Below are positions 22,985 through 31,648 of a stretch of 64,000 nucleotides of DNA, in pieces. A program made the position numbers and the translations under genes. The notes below the pieces were generated by a model, which had not been told where the DNA came from, made no database searches, and saw only the letters and a program-made list of their open reading frames with translations. The stretch is from assembly GCA_032622095.1 (NCBI GenBank), contig CP136063.1:85165980-85229979 (forward strand), in the 5' to 3' direction. Source of the stretch: Siphonodentalium dalli. Taxonomy: Eukaryota > Mollusca > Scaphopoda > Gadilida > Siphonodentaliidae. The first letter of the stretch is position 1. Every line of letters starts with the position of its first letter.

Positions 22985-24250
22985 TTAGCCTTTTTCGTCA
23001 TCTTCATCTATCTCTAGTCTTTCGGGGTCCGCTTCAGACAGCTGTTCGTCGTTGAGAGGGGTCTGATCCTTTGAAAAGTAGGCTCCTTCATCCTCATTAA
23101 CTTTCATCTGTTTAGCATCCGATTCTCCAGACGATAATGTTCTCTTCCTTGTCGGGGTCTTCTCTTTCTTCTGTTCAACTTCAACTTCCTCCTCTGGTTT
23201 CTGTGTCTCATCATCTTCTTCTTCTTGTGTCTCTTCTACTGTTGTTGTCTCTCTCTCTTCTTCTCCTTCTTTATCTTCGTCCATGTTTTCTTCTCTTTTC
23301 TCTTCATCTTCTGTTCTCCTTCTGCTCTTCTGCTCTTCTTCTTCCCGTGAGTGTCTCCTCGCTGTCTCTACTGCTTCCATCTGCTCCTTACTTGGTGGTG
23401 CCGTTCGTACTCCTGCGTTTGGGTCGTAGCCTCCAGCTGCTGCCGCATAGGTCACGGTGCTGACCACCGATCCTCCGAAACCTCCTGCCACTTCTCCTAC
23501 TACTCTCCCTACAGTCCTACCAGGAGTCCTCCTGGCACTGCATCTCGGGTCCGACTTGATGTGTCCTTCCATACTGCATGCTAGACAAACTGGTGGTCTT
23601 CCTTTTACCGTTAGCAACATCTTCATTCCGTCCTGAAACCTGACGATGTGGGGCAACTTGAATATTAATTTTGCGTCCCCTTCAAGGGTAACTGTCCTCA
23701 TCCCTGTCTCTACCAGACGTCCGTCTGGCATCTCTTCTTTGGACATGTGCGACCCTCTGAAACGTCCAAATTCGCGGAAATAATTTCCCAGAAAGGATTC
23801 TTTGACATACGGGGGTAACCAATGTACACGGATGTCTACCAAACAGTTTGATAACATAGATGTGAAAATGGGAACGTCTCCAACGTTGGATCGGAATTCA
23901 CTAATGTTTGATAAATTTTCAGCTTCCTTAGGGTTGGTAAAAGTCACAAACCATTCACGGTCCCCATCTGTTTTCCAAATTGCCTTGATCAAAGTTGTGT
24001 CTATCTGTCTTGGTAACGAATTAACTATATCTGACCTTGTCAATCTCCTCTGTCTGGGTTTGTACATGACGTTTAGTTTAACCGTAGACTTGTATTCCTC
24101 TTCTCTGATGAATTCTGTCAAGATTCTGTACGTTTGAGTCGCCATTGTTGAAACAAAGGAAGAAATTTCCCGCCAAAGTTTCCCGCCGAAAACTTTCCCG
24201 CCGAAATCCACGAAAATACTAACCAGACCGTCCGGAACGATCTGGCACAA
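22985..24250 (-). CDS. LINE ORF1: nucleic-acid-binding gag-like protein
   Basis: A 421-residue frame upstream of ORF2. The first Met (24250) precedes a stretch rich in GGK repeats that overlaps the TTTCCCGCC promoter-like motifs. The true start is probably the Met at residue 36 (near 24145), which begins MATQTYRILTEF. Residues ~90-215 look like a compact RNA-binding module (WFVTFTNPKEAENL, RVHWLPPYV). A knuckle-like C-x2-C-x4-H-x6-C follows at 222-237, where the last spacing is longer than the retroviral x4. Residues ~300-375 are a highly acidic Glu-rich tail, followed by a basic TRKR patch. ORF1 proteins of this group coat the element RNA and form the transposition particle. Confidence 0.85.
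   Translation of the reverse strand: MCQIVPDGLVSIFVDFGGKVFGGKLWREISSFVSTMATQTYRILTEFIREEEYKSTVKLNVMYKPRQRRLTRSDIVNSLPRQIDTTLIKAIWKTDGDREWFVTFTNPKEAENLSNISEFRSNVGDVPIFTSMLSNCLVDIRVHWLPPYVKESFLGNYFREFGRFRGSHMSKEEMPDGRLVETGMRTVTLEGDAKLIFKLPHIVRFQDGMKMLLTVKGRPPVCLACSMEGHIKSDPRCSARRTPGRTVGRVVGEVAGGFGGSVVSTVTYAAAAGGYDPNAGVRTAPPSKEQMEAVETARRHSREEEEQKSRRRTEDEEKREENMDEDKEGEEERETTTVEETQEEEDDETQKPEEEVEVEQKKEKTPTRKRTLSSGESDAKQMKVNEDEGAYFSKDQTPLNDEQLSEADPERLEIDEDDEKG
24166..24202. promoter_or_regulatory. Three E2F-type motifs at the LINE 5' end
   Basis: TTTCCCGCC occurs at 24166-24174, 24179-24187 and 24194-24202, spaced 13 and 15 bp. Each matches the E2F consensus TTTSSCGC exactly. They lie within ~90 bp of the element's 5' end and just upstream of the likely ORF1 start, the expected place for a LINE internal promoter. 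The match is direct; E2F control is inference. Confidence 0.5.
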
Positions 24251-24252
24251 AG

Positions 24253-24436
24253 AAATTTTGGTAAAAGGCGATAGATTTATTCGTTTAATGAGGAGAAACT
24301 TAAGCTTCTAAATTTAGAAGATATTAGTGAAAAAAAGTAAAATTTTCCACTTACGGCTGCCATTTTGACAGTCATCTTGGACGGGGAGTTCCAATTTCGC
24401 CCTAAGTGTGTGCCATTATAACGCGCTGAGTCATAC
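24253..24436. repeat. Rearranged array fragment, partly inverted
   Basis: 24253-24300 resembles the unit near 2655-2700 (GGTAAAAGGCGATAGATTTATTCG). 24310-24436 resembles the reverse complement of the unit near 3610-3735 (GAAGATATTAGTG, CATCTTGGACGGGGAG). No U2 head is present at the position where the array units carry it. Confidence 0.75.
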
Positions 24437-25195
24437 TTGCTGTATATGCCTAATTTTAAATCGCATATTTCATGGTAAGATTAATTCCGACATTTAATAA
24501 ATTATATAATCACGAAACGCTCTTTAAATTCGGAAAACCCATTAAAAGATGGGTTAAAGTGAATTTTCAGCGTGGCTCCATATCTAATATCAATTGGTAT
24601 GTGAATATGTGCAAAATTTCATGCTTTAGTCACGAAGTGAACAATTCTGTTTCTAATCTACTCCACTATATTGGTTATCGCTAACCAGCTAGATTAACGT
24701 CTTAATTCGTTTAATCGTTTTATTAAAATTCAAGCCCCACAAACAAATTAAATTTTAATAGATATAATTATATTTTGTTGTATTAATAGTACCCCGGTTA
24801 AGGGGAGAGAAAAATAGCCATAAGGCTCATTGCAGTGTTCCTCCGCACGGAAATCTTTAGTAAAAGGCGAAAGATTTATTCGTGTTTGAGGAGAAACCAG
24901 AGCTAAATAGTAAATAATTCAGAAAGAGCCCAACCTAGCAGGCTGCTCAACCAAAGAAGGTGTGATATAAACAAAGAGGTAGTCTCAGCAAGAAATTCCA
25001 ACAGCGCGCCACCGTTTTTCAGCGATAAAGGTTAAAAATTATCCACACAAGACATGTCTGCGGGGCAATCGAAACAATATATAATTATAACACTTCTGAC
25101 ATTAAATTTGAGGTATTTATTTTGATCCGCGTATATTCTGGAAATTAGAATAGAGTTATACTTCGTTTGGTGACTTTCCGAATAAGCGAGATCAA
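24437..25195. repeat. Diverged partial copy of the array unit
   Basis: Colinear with unit positions ~2243-2985 but with many substitutions and indels. It retains landmarks such as TTTCATGGTAAGATTA, CCCCGGTTAAGGGGAG and TTCTGGAAATTAGAATAG. It includes the left arm but no U2-headed segment, so it may represent the state of the arm before the U2 sequence joined it. Confidence 0.8.
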
Positions 25196-25217
25196 TGAAT
25201 TAATCCAGTCTCCGCCC

Positions 25218-25396
25218 GCCCCGTTCCGCGGTTTTTAAGTGCTACATGTCAATGTTCTGGAGGAGCATTCCATATATGGAACTGTTGAATATTCATGATT
25301 CCATATATGGAGCTTTTGTATATTTAAGAGTTCCATATATGGAATGTACCTCCAGAACTGTGACCTGTAGCACTTAAACCGCGGAACGGGGCCGGA
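25218..25396. mobile_element. Foldback element with CArG palindromes, copy 1
   Basis: The two halves are reverse complements: CCGTTCCGCGGTTTTTAAG, TGTTCTGGAGG and TTCCATATATGGAA on the left return inverted as CCTCCAGAAC, CTTAAACCGCGGAACGG on the right. CCATATATGG occurs three times (25270, 25301, 25333). No coding capacity. Partial copies lie at 26699-26850, 27525-27565 and 27728-27795. Confidence 0.8.
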
Positions 25397-25525
25397 TGAA
25401 TCCAACATGGCCCGAGCTTATTGGTTATCGCTAACTAGCGAGATGAACGTCTTAATTCGTTTAATCGTTTTATTAAAATTCAAGCCCCACAAAGGCACAA
25501 ACAAATTGAATTTTTATAAATATAA

Positions 25526-26310
25526 TATATATATCTTTATTATCCTCCATATTTGAAGAGTTCGATACAAACTTACAATAAATTGTAAACATATATACAA
25601 ATACATAAATTGCCACAAGCAAAAACATATTTTATACAGGAATGCATGATTACATCATGGCAACTTAAATTGACTGAAAAACGTAGGAAAACCGCGATAT
25701 CAGAAAACAAAATGTAAACATAGGGGAAAAGAGACTAATGCTTTTACGCATAAGAAGAAAACAAAACTAAATTAAAGATATTGCCTTAATTCTTATTCAA
25801 CATGAAAACATCGCTTGCATACATGTATTTATTTCACATCACGTCTCTCAAGACGATCTCTGATGCACATCTGGGAGTTCCAGTTATCCAATAATGCCAT
25901 ATTTGCGTGGCCTCTAGCACGAACAAATCGACTATGGCTAGGGCATCTTCAGCTATGTCGAATAGAGCATTTGTGATGTGCCCAATAAACATGAGCATTT
26001 GATTGGAGGGAGGAATTCTATCAATACACATAAAACAGTCTATATGAAAATGGGACAAAAAACGATACCAAGCATCATTTCTTGAGTTGGTAAGAAAGTC
26101 ACAGTCGTGAAAAACATGATTGACTGTGTCATTATAAACTTGACTACACCTTGTGCATAAAACATCTTCCTTAAAATTTCAACATACACAGTAGTTGGAC
26201 AATGAAAAAATAACACTTCTTGTGTTTGGGTAAATTTGTGACATGCTTTCCATATATGGGACATTTTGAAGTTTTTCCTGGACAATGGAAAAACGATCGA
26301 AATCACTCTG
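25526..26310 (-). pseudogene. 3' fragment of a LINE (C-terminal zinc-knuckle region)
   Basis: On the minus strand a continuous frame around 26160-25834 reads through a C-x2-C...H-x4-C pattern (CTRCSQVYND, then NHVFHDC), as in the C-terminal domain of many LINE ORF2 proteins, and continues to a stop near 25834. The element ends in AATAAAGATATATATAT near 25526. No reverse transcriptase core remains, so this is a 5'-truncated dead copy. Its 3' end matches that of the fragment at 44998-46470, marking one family. Confidence 0.65.
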
Positions 26311-26696
26311 CATTGATACTAGTTATTGCCATTGGTTATTTGAATTAACTCCGATCGCCTCATTAACTATGGTTTTCCAATGGTTCTTAACAGGTATGAT
26401 TGCTTCCGATGAAAATTCCAAATAAAAGGAACCAATTCTGAGATCTTCGAGATCCGATTCAACTGTCCTTATGAAAGGGCCTCCTTGGCCGAATTGAGAT
26501 TCAGCTGTACGGTGGAGGAAGGCACAAACAAATTGAATTTTTATAAATATAATTATATTTCACTTTAATAATACCCCGGTTAAGGGGGGGGATAGCCATA
26601 AGGCCTCATTGTAGCACTTACAGACAAATCTAACCAGGACGGACCTGACTCCAAGCATACTTAGATTGGAACAAGACGGCTGTCAATCAAGACTAA
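26311..26696. other. Intervening sequence with array-type scraps
   Basis: No gene seen. 26520-26600 repeats the array-type CAAATTGAATTTTTATAAATATAATTATATTTC and CCCCGGTTAAGG motif neighbourhood, also seen at 25500 and 27400. The rest is unrecognised. Confidence 0.5.
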
Positions 26697-26698
26697 GA

Positions 26699-26850
26699 AA
26701 ATCATGAATATATATGTTGAATATTCATGATTCCATATATGGAGCTTTTGTATATTTAAGAGTTCCATATATGGAATGTACCTCCAGAACTGTGACCTGT
26801 AGCACTTAAACCGCGGAACGGAGCCGGATGAATCCAACATGGCCCGAGCT
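26699..26850. mobile_element. CArG foldback element, copy 2 (partial)
   Basis: Carries CCATATATGG at 26733 and 26764 and the right arm CCTCCAGAAC...CTTAAACCGCGGAACGG. The left arm is largely missing. It is followed by GCCCGAGCTTATTGGTTATCG, the same junction as at copy 1. Confidence 0.75.
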
Positions 26851-26894
26851 TATTGGTTATCGATAACCAGCGAGATGAACGACTTAATTCGTTT

Positions 26895-27385
26895 AAAGGT
26901 ACTCAATCCGTAAAGAGGGTCCCCATATCAAACAGATTCCAACAACAACAATCCGATCAGAGGGTCCTATATTACTATTTCTTTGGCTTTGGGGGTAAAA
27001 AATATTTGATTCGAGTCGAGGAACCCATCAAACAAAGCTCAGAGTTATTAGATATTGATTTTTGAAATTTGTTAATTGCTCGAGATGAGTACTAATAACT
27101 GCCGTCAATTTGGTAACCTGCTCGAGATTTTACGCCAAAACTCTATTCAAACAGACAAGGATGGATAACTCTATAATCAAGTGGTAATAATAACGAAATT
27201 TTGACTGTCTTCTGGGCCAGAAAGAATTCCCGATAATGAAAAATAATAGATTTCTAAAATCGATATCTAACAAATCTGAGCTTTGATGGGTGACTTCCTC
27301 GACTCGAATCAAATATTTTTGACCCCCGAAGCCATTGAAATAGTAATTGAGAGGAGTTTTATCGGATTGAGTATCGTTTTATTAA
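26895..27385. mobile_element. Foldback element with ~135 bp inverted arms
   Basis: The left arm near 26945-27070 (TTTGATTCGAGTCGAGGAA, ATTAGATATTGATTTT) returns as its reverse complement near 27235-27375 (TTCCTCGACTCGAATCAAA, AAAATCGATATCTAA), separated by ~165 bp. The borders share CTCAATCCG and CGGATTGAG. No transposase is encoded. Confidence 0.75.
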
Positions 27386-27524
27386 AATTCAAGCCCCACA
27401 ACTTAGGCACAAACAAATTAACTTTTTATAAATATAATTATATTTCATTTTAATAATACCCCGGATAAGGGGGGAGAAAAATAGCCACAATTAAGGCTCA
27501 TTGTAGCACTTACAGACAAATCAT

Positions 27525-27795
27525 GAATATATATGTTGAATATTCATGATTCCATATATGGAGCTGCCTACCACTTCAAAATCATATGAAACCCGTGTAT
27601 CATGCAGAAAGGGGGGGGGGGCTGACACCCTCTTTACTTTTTATCACAAACTGGGAAAATATTTGAAATTAAATGCCATATTTATTTTGATCCGCATGCA
27701 TTCTGGATATTACAATAGAGTTAACTTTTGAATATTCATGATTCCATATATGGAGCTTTTTCCATATATGGAATGTACCTCCAGAAATTTCTGTG
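27525..27795. repeat. Mosaic of CArG foldback scraps and array scraps
   Basis: Contains three further CCATATATGG decamers (27552, 27743, 27762). A fragment with CATATGAAACCCGTGTATCATG and a poly(G) run corresponds to unit position ~1640-1710. The pieces are out of order relative to the array. Confidence 0.7.
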
Positions 27796-27858
27796 AACGG
27801 GGGCTGATGAATCTCGCTTATTGGACATGTCAGTGAATTTTCAGAGGGTGTGAATACT

Positions 27859-28308
27859 GCCTACCACTTCAAAATCATATGAAACCCGCGTATCATGCAG
27901 AAGGGGAGGGGGCTGACACCCTCTTTACTTTTTATCACAAACTGGGATGGAAAATATCATAATATGGCAATATTTTTTATATCACACTATAGATTGAAAA
28001 TCTTATTTAAATTTTGTTTTCTCGTATGTTTTGTTTTTCAATGTTGCAATTAAAACGTGTCTTCGAATCAAAAAGCTTTTCATAATTTTTTATTTTTTTT
28101 GCTGGAAGTGTCGGAAAGAGATACAGATCATCTAGTTTTTACCAAAGTTATGACAACCCCACTCCCTGTCGTCACGTCCCTGTGTGGAATTGGTACCTGC
28201 TGGAACCGCTGCATAGCACGGTCCGTGAGATCTCACGGTCCGCACATTGCAAGCAGTCACAGACGAGTTGCAGGCACCTGTCGGGAACGCCGCGCACCTT
28301 GCAGACAG
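27859..28308. repeat. Diverged copy of array unit segment 1628-2029
   Basis: Colinear with the unit from TACCACTTC through GCGCACCTTGCAGACAG, with an extra GGTCCGTGAGATCTCACGGTCC palindromic stretch near 28220. It departs from the array exactly where the U2-headed segment begins (unit position 2030), which helps fix that segment's 3' border. Confidence 0.8.
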
Positions 28309-28334
28309 GTGTGCTTCACTGGCGACATCGATCG

Positions 28335-28342
28335 TGACGTCA
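28335..28342. promoter_or_regulatory. Consensus CRE palindrome TGACGTCA
   Basis: A perfect cAMP-response-element octamer, nine bases before an ATG in good context (28351). Only the motif match is seen; function is inferred. Confidence 0.3.
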
Positions 28343-28350
28343 CGTCGGTC

Positions 28351-28381
28351 ATGGCGAATTGTTTTCAATTTGTCAAGTCAG
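28351..28381 (+). CDS. Possible first coding exon (speculative)
   Basis: An ATG in favourable context (GGTCATGG) begins a short frame reading MANCFQFVKS and runs into CAG followed by GTAAGA, a strong splice-donor pattern at 28382. It lies just downstream of a CRE octamer. No downstream exon was identified. The frame sits beside diverged array sequence, so it may be chance. Confidence 0.2.
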
Positions 28382-28429
28382 GTAAGAAAATTCTTATTAT
28401 GAAAGTTGGAAAACTCTTTTAACGTCGAA

Positions 28430-29215
28430 TATTATATTACGCACAAGTTACGTTATGGTCTTAATATAGAGATACATTTATATAGTGAAATTAGGTATAT
28501 TTGACAGCATGTAATATTGTCATTGTCGGAGCGACAAATTTTTTTTTTGCCGGCTATCTCCATTCGATTTGTTTCCTATTGTCGAGGTAAATATTCAAGT
28601 TCACCTGAATCACAGGAGTTTGGTACTTGATAAATAAGTTACAATAACTGCCCAAAATGAAAAACAACTACCCCAAGGATATATTTTGGCTAAAACATAT
28701 GTCAATTTTATTACCAGTACGTGTTTTATTTATTAGGCTGGTCAAACAATTTTCATTGGCAGTTCATTGTGACAGTGACAGATATAATTTTTTGGCAATT
28801 ATTGATCAAGTTCCTTGAAGGTCCTGTGCATGAATACACAAACTGGCAGTTGACATGGGCTGAGATTTGGCTCCCAGCATGGTGAACAGATGGAGAATCA
28901 TTCTTTCTATTTCATTCGACCATTGGATTTTGTCAACAAATCTGTTGTCAACAAGTCTGCATGCAATCTTCGATCATCGTATGTTTTGGAACAAGTCATT
29001 TGACTTTTGGTTCTGATATAGACCATTTTACGGATAGCGAGAATGATGCATCATGGGATGGATTCTATCTAAAACAAAGCCATAATTATGGCTTGTGTCT
29101 CATGCATTTACTATGGGAGAATCAGTATGGGTCTACACAACTATTAATATCTTTGATATCTTTCATAGATTTTGCGTAAAATTTTAAAGATATATCAGCC
29201 TGACATGCATATACT
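28430..29215. other. AT-rich non-coding stretch
   Basis: No gene, tandem repeat or inverted repeat recognised. Short open stretches have no coding features. Confidence 0.4.
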
Positions 29216-29224
29216 TCTTCCAGA

Positions 29225-30408
29225 ACCGGACCGGACCACTTTTTGCCGCCGGTCCAGTACTCTCCGGTCCGGTCAATTATTTAACTTCAGTTATAATAAA
29301 CTATCGCGAATATTATTGCGTATTTGCCGTCATATCAATTAGCAACGATGTATTGACGCATTCAAGTGGTTAATATCTATTAAACGTTTGATGCCATGAA
29401 AAAAATGTATAGATGTTCAAATTTGTTAGAATAAACCATATGTTAATATGTCAATCATTCTGAAAACATTTTCAAATTTGTTACTGTAAACCAAATGTTA
29501 AGCATTCTGAAAAAACATTTTCAAAATATAAAAAATGCTTGTTTCGTTCTAAATTGTTTTAAATAAGTACTCCTACACTGGCCAACACTATGTAGCACCA
29601 TATCAATGCGACAAACATGCACCTGAATGAGTATGGAACTATTTGTCATAAACAGTGTAACATGGCATCAACTAAAGTCTAATAAATTTGGATGGAATCG
29701 ATTATTCTGATTGTTTTTCACAGTTATAATTATCGAAGAAACATGCAAACCACATTACATAGTACATACACAAGACAGTCACATTAATCCAATAGTAGTT
29801 ACACTTAGGTATATAACTGTAATTGTCAGGACTATACAATCAGACATCACAATCTCCAAGACTCCAATATTAATGTAGTACCGGTAGTCATATTAGTACA
29901 CATTTGTATAATTGTCATTGATGATCAGTATAGTTATTTCGTTTAAATTTCAATTTAATGAAAATAAGTATGATACGACTCATGCATACGATCAGTTGAG
30001 TGCCATGTTAGATTGGTTATAACACATTCTGTCTCTAGCTATATATCTGTCCAATACATTTAATTAGTGCATGTTCGCATTACTAGAAATACTATTATCG
30101 TGCATCGTTCCCAGTATATCCCACCAGAGACAGACAATGATGCATACAATCGGCCAAACAATGTAAGTTTTAACATATATGGACTCATTGCAATGCACTG
30201 AACTCAGTAACCTTATAGTTTGTACTATACAGAGTAAAAACTTTGAGAAAACAGAGAATTCATTAACATATAGCCTATTATAGGTGGACCGAACCGTTTT
30301 GGACCGGTCCAGGCATGTGTATCGGACCGGAATGGACTGGACCGGACTTGACAGCCTTGGCAGTGGACTGGACCGCCCAAGGTGGTCCGGTCCGGTCCGC
30401 ATCACTAG
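29225..30408. mobile_element. Element with CCGGACC-rich inverted ends (possible hAT-type MITE)
   Basis: The left end reads ACCGGACCGGACCACT followed by GGTCCAGT and CCGGTCCGGTC. The right end near 30290-30408 gives the inverted version, ending GGTGGTCCGGTCCGGTCC. The interior (~1 kb) is AT-rich and has no transposase. A clear target duplication is not visible, so the class is uncertain. Confidence 0.5.
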
Positions 30409-30742
30409 TACTGACCATTCCTTCATCCCTATCTTTATGACTTTAAACATCCACTGTTGAAGTTGGCCATTTTGGATTTTCAATAGTTTCTTGAAGGTCA
30501 ATCCCGTCCTATAATGATAGCTGAAAATGGCATATAAGTCAATAAAATTCTGACTGGGGGCTCAACTATGAGAAAAAAAGGGCCGAACCCAAAAATTGGG
30601 GTTCAGGCCCTTAAAAATGGAATTTGGGCCCCTTTTATAAAAAAAATCGGTTGACACCACTGAATTCCTTTCGAAAAGTACTCTAGGCTCAGTATCAAAC
30701 AGAAAGTGGTTGGATATTCCCTAAAGAGTCAGTTGTGAGATT

Positions 30743-30842
30743 NNNNNNNNNNNNNNNNNNNNNNNNNNNNNNNNNNNNNNNNNNNNNNNNNNNNNNNNNN
30801 NNNNNNNNNNNNNNNNNNNNNNNNNNNNNNNNNNNNNNNNNN
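30743..30842. other. Assembly gap (100 N)
   Basis: Exactly 100 undetermined bases, which usually marks a gap of unknown size. The downstream side begins in a 228 bp tandem repeat, so the gap probably hides more copies. Confidence 0.99.
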
Positions 30843-31310
30843 TAAATTAAATTTTCTGCCGTAAAACTATGATATTTGCCGTTATTTATCGGAGCTGGGT
30901 TTGTACAAATCAGCTGATATTTTTACATAATCGTGAAGGTCTATCTTTTGCCAACAAGTACATATACGACATGGTGGGGAATAAATAATATTTATGGGTG
31001 AAAATAATTCCTCAAAGTTAGTGCGGTTCACTACCGCTCTTCGAGTCGACGGCCGGACATAATTATTATATAAATTAAATTTTCTGCCGTAAAAACTATG
31101 ATATTTGCCGTTATTTATCGGAGCTGGTTTGTACAAATCAGCTGATATTTTTACATAATCGTGAATGTCTATCTTTTGCCAACAAGTACATACACGACAT
31201 GGTGGGGAATAAATAATATTTATGGGCGAAATCGTTCCTCAAAGTTAGTGTGGTTCACTACCGCTCTTCGATTCGGCGGACGGGCATAATTATATATAAA
31301 TAAAATTTTC
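30843..31310. repeat. 228 bp tandem repeat, just over two copies
   Basis: TAAATTAAATTTTCTGCCG starts at 30843 and 31071, and a diverged third start lies at ~31297. Each copy includes CGACATGGTGGGGAATAAAT and TCACTACCGCTCTTCGA. Confidence 0.9.
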
Positions 31311-31648
31311 GGCCGTAAAACTATGACATTCGGCTTTATTTGTCGGCGCATTAGGTCAATTGATAACAATTATTTCCTTTGATTAACTACATGATCGTAA
31401 GCTTAAATAAGCGACAACACCACTTTATAAAATCATAATTAATTGTAGTGATAGCACAAAGTAATCTTCTTGTACACGCGCCGAAATTCAGGTGCCCACT
31501 AAACTAATTACCACCTTTACTAACGTCTGTTGGCTAGAGCGGTAGTCGACCGCAGTAATGTGTACAATGGTGTGGTTATGAGTTTCCAAGGGAGGGTTGT
31601 GTAATGTTATGAACACTGATATTAATCAATATTATACATTTTTTCAGC

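Larger units (their letters stand above)
18719..24252 (-). mobile_element. Near-complete Tx1/L1-type LINE, two open frames, poly(A)-tailed
   Basis: A ~5.5 kb non-LTR retrotransposon on the minus strand, inserted in array unit 5. From its 5' end (near 24252) it has a short leader with three TTTCCCGCC motifs, ORF1, a ~474 bp inter-ORF region, ORF2 and a ~340 bp 3' UTR with AATAAA on the minus strand at 18883-18878. It ends in an A-rich tail that appears as the T-rich run at 18719-18745. Flanks read GAAATCTTTAGTAAA on the left and GAAATTTTGGTAAA on the right. This could be a diverged target-site duplication, or the right flank may simply belong to another repeat copy. Both frames are intact, so the insertion is young and possibly active. 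Confidence 0.9.

Noticed and set aside
23137-23463. Leu/Ser-rich plus-strand frame opposite LINE ORF1
   Set aside because: Antisense of the Glu/Lys-rich acidic tail of ORF1; GAA/GAG codons read backward give Leu and Ser.
31523-31596. tRNA-like stretch (A-box-like TTGGCTAGAGCGG, weak B-box-like GGTTATGAG)
   Set aside because: The B box is broken and no cloverleaf with a sensible anticodon stem could be drawn.
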